Shown: positions 4,986 through 7,583 of the stretch, piece after piece | Layout of the letters: the number at the start of each line of letters is the position of its first letter | Position numbering within the stretch: the first letter of the stretch is position 1 | From: Campylobacterales bacterium | GTDB taxonomy: Bacteria > Campylobacterota > Campylobacteria > Campylobacterales > JALSKU01 | Reading direction: 5' to 3' | DNA length: 7,583 nucleotides | Assembly: GCA_027038235.1 (NCBI GenBank) | Contig: JALVXV010000272.1 | Location: forward strand, 1 to 7,583 | The notes under the pieces: model-generated | Told to the model about the DNA's origin: nothing | Seen by the model: the letters and a program-made list of their open reading frames with translations, nothing else | Databases searched by the model: none | Program-made: the position numbers and the translations under genes

Positions 4986-5066
4986 ATGAGTTTATTATAT
5001 AAAATATTTCTAATTGCTATTATTAGAGATGCCCTTAAATTATATCAAAAATGTACTTGGAGTTAA
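4986..5066 (+). CDS. Candidate 26-residue small protein at the end of the DUF2167 operon
   Basis: An ATG at 4986 is preceded by ATAAAGGAGAAAGTG, the strongest Shine-Dalgarno sequence in the operon (AAAGGAG, 6 nt spacing). The product is a hydrophobic start (MSLLYKIFLIAII) followed by a polar tail (RDALKLYQKCTWS): a short membrane-associated or amphipathic peptide. It begins 24 nt after the J-domain stop, on the same strand, and its TAA overlaps by 4 nt the stop of the convergent TauE/SafE gene. A ribosome binding site this good with no other gene to serve is the main evidence. It could instead be the remnant of a longer gene. No homologue recognised. Confidence 0.5.
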   Translation: MSLLYKIFLIAIIRDALKLYQKCTWS

Positions 5067-5800
5067 TTATAAAAAAGTTTTTTTAATATTAGAAGCATAA
5101 TAATTAGATAAAATATCAAAAGTAACTTCTTATGTCTTTTTTGTTCTGTTTTATGGGATAATTTTATACCAAAATATACTCCTATGAGAGAAAATGTACC
5201 TACTAACAACCCCTCTTTATAGTGAACAAATCCACTATATGCAAGACTTACAAAGCCAGATACTGAAGAAAATATGACAAAAAAGAGTGCCGAAGAGAGA
5301 GCTTTTTTTAGAGGGAAATGCAAAAATCCTACTAGGATAGGAGTTATAAGCAGTGCTCCACCTATGCCAACACTTATAGACATTGTTCCTACAAAATATC
5401 CGATAAAAAAAAGTAAAAAATTGTTATCAATCTCCTCTTTTTTTGCAATATTAGGGGATTTGAAAAATTTATAAATTGCTAAAAAGACAAAAGATAGAAA
5501 TATAAGTGTTAGTGTATGGGATGAGAGATGACTGACTATATATCCACTATTTGCTGCTCCTAAAAAACCTCCAATTCCTACAGCAATAGAGCTTTTAAAA
5601 TTGAGTGTTCCTTTTTTGTGGTTTAGATAGGAGCCATAAAGTGAACTAAAGACCATTTGAGTTACAGAGATACCTATAGCATACTTTATATCATATCCTA
5701 GCATCAAAAGGGCAGGAACTAGCATTGTTCCTCCACCTATAGCAAAAAATCCTGATAAAAATCCGATAAAAATACCTAAAATTGATAATATTATGAGCAT
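5063..5800 (-). CDS. TauE/SafE family sulfite/anion exporter
   Basis: 245 residues, the usual size for TauE/SafE integral membrane permeases, which export sulfite, sulfoacetate or related organosulfur anions. The two homologous halves are visible: SGFFAIGGGTMLVPALL (16-32) with Q48 and the following YGSYLNHKKGTLNF, and SVGIGGALLITPILV (143-157) with the following LKKALSSALFFVIFSS. About seven to eight membrane segments can be traced. ATG 5800 is chosen because AAGGAGAAAATT lies immediately upstream and the first glycine motif then falls where the family has it. An upstream in-frame ATG at 5845 would add 15 residues but has no ribosome binding site. The actual substrate is not shown by the sequence. 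It is convergent with the DUF2167 operon and divergent from the flagellar cluster. Confidence 0.9.
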   Translation of the reverse strand: MLIILSILGIFIGFLSGFFAIGGGTMLVPALLMLGYDIKYAIGISVTQMVFSSLYGSYLNHKKGTLNFKSSIAVGIGGFLGAANSGYIVSHLSSHTLTLIFLSFVFLAIYKFFKSPNIAKKEEIDNNFLLFFIGYFVGTMSISVGIGGALLITPILVGFLHFPLKKALSSALFFVIFSSVSGFVSLAYSGFVHYKEGLLVGTFSLIGVYFGIKLSHKTEQKRHKKLLLIFYLIIMLLILKKLFYN

Positions 5801-5864
5801 AATTTTCTCCTTGGGACTAAATGATACTATTTTTTCTTTAAACATTTATTTAATTTATATAGTG

Positions 5865-5870
5865 TATACT
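5865..5870 (+). promoter_or_regulatory. -10 box (TATACT) for the cheX-like/fliN/fliO cluster
   Basis: TATACT lies about 30 bp ahead of the TTG start, giving a leader of roughly 25 nt that contains AAAGGG. The same AT-rich segment (5845-5875) reads TATATAAAT-like on the other strand, so the divergent TauE/SafE promoter probably overlaps it. No sigma-28 or sigma-54 motif is seen. Confidence 0.4.
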
Positions 5871-5900
5871 ACTATCTAAATAAGATTTAAAGGGTTGATT

Positions 5901-6332
5901 TTGGTATTTAAGTTTTTAAAAAATGCTTCTGATAATTTTTTTTGTAATGTAGTTGGACTTGAAATAGATGAGTGCAAAACAAAAAAAAGTAGAAATTTTT
6001 ACTGCTCAAAGATTTCAATCTATCAAAATGACTTGGAATATGATGCTATTTTTTTATTTAAAAAAGATACAGTAAAATTAATAGCAAAAAATCTACTTTT
6101 TGAAGAGAATATTGATGAAGATACCTTTATAGACCTTTTAAAAGAGAGTGCCAATCTCATAGGCGGTACTGCAAAAACAATGATAGAAGAGTTTGATCAC
6201 AAATCCACATATAGACTTTCTACACCTGAATATATAGGGTTTGTGAAGGATTTAAAAGAGTTAAATTTGACCTATAATAGTGCAACTAAAATAAACAATA
6301 GATGCTTTATATTGGGTATTGAGGAAGTATAG
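5901..6332 (+). CDS. CheX-like chemotaxis phosphatase (CheC/CheX/FliY family)
   Basis: 143 residues from TTG 5901; an in-frame TTG at 5895 would be too close to the AAGGG ribosome binding site at 5890-5894. The phosphatase signature of the CheC/CheX/FliY family, D-x3-E-x2-N, is complete as DLLKESAN (D78, E82, N85) and is followed by LIGGTAKTMIEEF, like the CheX helix (a single such motif, as in CheX, rather than two as in CheC). The family dephosphorylates CheY-P and so resets the flagellar signal. The stop is 2 nt before fliN. In many bacteria FliY is one chain with such a phosphatase domain joined to a FliN domain; here the two are separate adjacent genes. Function as an active phosphatase is inferred from the motif. 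Confidence 0.8.
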   Translation: MVFKFLKNASDNFFCNVVGLEIDECKTKKSRNFYCSKISIYQNDLEYDAIFLFKKDTVKLIAKNLLFEENIDEDTFIDLLKESANLIGGTAKTMIEEFDHKSTYRLSTPEYIGFVKDLKELNLTYNSATKINNRCFILGIEEV

Positions 6333-6334
6333 AT

Positions 6335-6634
6335 TTGGAAGAGATATTGCAACAGCTTGACATATCTCAATATGAAAAGCTAGATGATATTAGTGTTATT
6401 TTTACTGCAGATCTAGGCTCTACAACACTTACGATAGATGAGATATTGAAACTTGCTAAAGGTTCAGTTATAGATCTGCAAAAACCAGCTGGAGAGAGTG
6501 TTGAACTTTTTATAAATAATAAAATTATAGGTAAAGGCGAAGTAATGGTATATGAAAAAAACCTTGCAGTAAGAATCAATGAGATTCTTGATTCAAGGTC
6601 AGTTATTCAATATTTTAGCAAGGAGCTTACTTGA
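6335..6634 (+). CDS. fliN: FliN, flagellar motor switch protein
   Basis: 99 residues, almost only the SpoA domain. FliN forms the base of the cytoplasmic C-ring, where it binds CheY-P and the export ATPase complex. The SpoA signature is clear: ISVIFTADLGSTTLTIDEILKLAKGSVIDLQKPAGESVELFINNKIIGKGEVMVYEKNLAVRI, summarised here as ILKLAKGSVIDL (37-48), KPAGESVELFINN (50-62), GKGEV (66-70) and AVRI (78-81). The start is TTG 6335 with GAGGAAG about 8 nt upstream; no ATG is available at the right place. It is 2 nt downstream of the CheX-like gene and overlaps the fliO start by 4 nt (TTGA), consistent with translational coupling. Confidence 0.95.
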   Translation: MEEILQQLDISQYEKLDDISVIFTADLGSTTLTIDEILKLAKGSVIDLQKPAGESVELFINNKIIGKGEVMVYEKNLAVRINEILDSRSVIQYFSKELT

Positions 6635-7494
6635 TATATTTTAAGAGCATAAAGTATGTAGCTATCCTTCTTTTGTTGCAACTAAATCTTTTTGCAACTA
6701 CACTGCTTACCTACAATACCTACGATAGAGATGATAGAGTTGATATAATGCTCTCATTTGATACCCCATATAATGGCAAACTCTTTTTAAAAAGAGTTGA
6801 TGGTGGCTACAATGTTACTTTGGAAAATATCAACTTTAACAAAGAGATTACAAAAAATGTAAATTCGCCTATAATAAATCAGGTTCATATAAAGCCAATA
6901 AAAAAAGGTATTAGTATCATCCTAAAAACAGAAAAAAATATCCATATAGTAGCCTCTAAAACAACCGATGGTTTTGGGCTTAGGTTGAGGGCAAAAATTA
7001 CATCAAATCCATCAAAAATGGCTACTACAAAAAACAGACCAGCCTCAAGTAACTTTGATAAAACACTTTTAAATAAACCAGGGTATGATATTAGTAGATA
7101 CTATATAGTTATACTTGTTTTGATAGTATTGCTACTACTTCTTTGGTTTGTTAAAAAGAGGGCAATCAATTCAAATTCTAAAAAAAGTTGGCTATTTAAA
7201 GATAATACAAGTGAGAATGAGGTAAAAATACTATATAGAAAGCAGATAGACCCAAAAAATAGTGTCTTAGTTCTTTTGTATATGGATAAAAAATATCTTG
7301 TTTTAACAGGCTCTTCAAATCAGCTTTTAGATAGATTTACAAGTGATAACTCTACAGTAGAGAGTGATGAAGAGTTTGAAAAGATGTTTGCAAGAAATAG
7401 ACAGAAGTTAGATGAATTTTTAAAAGTAGGAAATGATAAGCTTTCTAGTTACAGGGATAAAGCAAGTCTTGACATAAGTACTAAAGAGGACTGA
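6631..7494 (+). CDS. fliO: FliO, flagellar export apparatus assembly protein (large epsilonproteobacterial type)
   Basis: 287 residues, about twice the length of enterobacterial FliO. FliO helps assemble the FliP ring of the flagellar type III export gate. Residues 1-22 look like a signal sequence (KSIKYVAILLLLQLNLFA), followed by a periplasmic beta-rich domain (about 23-125) resembling an AMIN-like fold, a linker, one transmembrane helix (about 157-174) and a cytoplasmic FliO domain (about 197-240: KILYRKQIDPKNSVLVLLY, then YLVLTGSSNQLLDRF). A charged, helical tail follows. The extra periplasmic domain is as described for Helicobacter and Campylobacter FliO, and the position right after fliN matches those genomes. 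TTG 6631 overlaps the fliN TGA and has AAGGAG 7 nt upstream. Confidence 0.85.
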   Translation: MIYFKSIKYVAILLLLQLNLFATTLLTYNTYDRDDRVDIMLSFDTPYNGKLFLKRVDGGYNVTLENINFNKEITKNVNSPIINQVHIKPIKKGISIILKTEKNIHIVASKTTDGFGLRLRAKITSNPSKMATTKNRPASSNFDKTLLNKPGYDISRYYIVILVLIVLLLLLWFVKKRAINSNSKKSWLFKDNTSENEVKILYRKQIDPKNSVLVLLYMDKKYLVLTGSSNQLLDRFTSDNSTVESDEEFEKMFARNRQKLDEFLKVGNDKLSSYRDKASLDISTKED

Positions 7495-7583
7495 TTATAC
7501 TTTGGCTAAAAAATTCATCGATATACTCTTTTATCAATTTAGGATCTTGTGCTTTATTTATCTTATCTCTAAAGATTGTAGCA
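7481..7583 (-). CDS. 3' end of an unidentified minus-strand gene
   Basis: The last 34 codons before a TAG at 7481-7483 are open to the window edge, and the other two minus frames have stops within this stretch. The readable C-terminus is a charged helix (FRDKINKAQDPKLIKEYIDE) ending FFSQSIISPL. Its stop lies inside the end of fliO, giving a 14-nt convergent overlap with no room for a dedicated terminator. The family cannot be told from so little. Confidence 0.6.
   Translation of the reverse strand, partial: ATIFRDKINKAQDPKLIKEYIDEFFSQSIISPL

Noticed and set aside
5274..5474. Plus-strand 66-codon ORF
   Set aside because: Antisense to the TauE/SafE gene, no recognisable domain and no good ribosome binding site.
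5801..5845. Upstream ATG (5845) for the TauE/SafE gene
   Set aside because: No Shine-Dalgarno precedes it, whereas ATG 5800 has AAGGAG at good spacing and a family-typical N-terminus. It is not excluded.
6367..6579. Minus-strand 70-codon ORF
   Set aside because: Antisense to fliN, whose SpoA domain is unambiguous.
7495..7583. Assigning the right-edge fragment to a carboxylase family
   Set aside because: The FRDKI...DP...EYI pattern recalls a carboxyltransferase segment, but the protein stops where that family continues; 34 residues do not support a name.

Overview
The window is low-GC DNA (roughly one third G+C by eye). Its gene content points to a Campylobacterota (epsilonproteobacterial) genome: a split CheX-like / FliN / FliO motility cluster, a FliO with a large periplasmic N-terminal domain of the kind known from Helicobacter and Campylobacter, frequent TTG starts, and strong -10 hexamers without clear -35 boxes. 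The genus cannot be fixed from the sequence alone.

Left block (1-2540, all minus strand, read right to left): rsmG (16S rRNA m7G527 methyltransferase), a small membrane-anchored PP0621-type zinc-ribbon protein, an unrecognised 126-residue protein, htpX (membrane zinc metalloprotease) and the start of a minimal nucleotidyltransferase (MNT type) that runs off the left edge. The first three genes each end in or at a tandem array of 7-bp units. The three arrays have different sequences, and two are combined with perfect hairpins. The arrays supply the stop codons and, in two genes, the last codons.

Middle non-coding stretch (2541-3216): it holds a good rsmG promoter, a 406-bp MITE-like or decayed insertion element bounded by 26-bp perfect terminal inverted repeats with nested internal inverted repeats, and a 10-bp palindrome just upstream of the next operon.

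Central operon (3217-5066, plus strand): a secreted, membrane-anchored DUF2167 protein, an unrecognised two-helix membrane protein with a Cys-Pro-Pro motif, a membrane-anchored J-domain protein whose HPD motif is HPN, and a candidate 26-codon small gene with an excellent ribosome binding site. The first three are 3 nt apart or overlap by 4 nt, so they look translationally coupled. This is the best candidate in the window for an undescribed functional unit, probably an envelope complex. A minus-strand TauE/SafE anion exporter gene converges on the end of this operon.

Right block (5901-7494, plus strand): a CheX-like CheY-phosphatase-family protein, FliN and FliO, tightly packed and all starting with TTG. 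They link flagellar switch signalling (CheX-like, FliN) to the export apparatus (FliO). The 3' end of an unidentified minus-strand gene overlaps the end of fliO.
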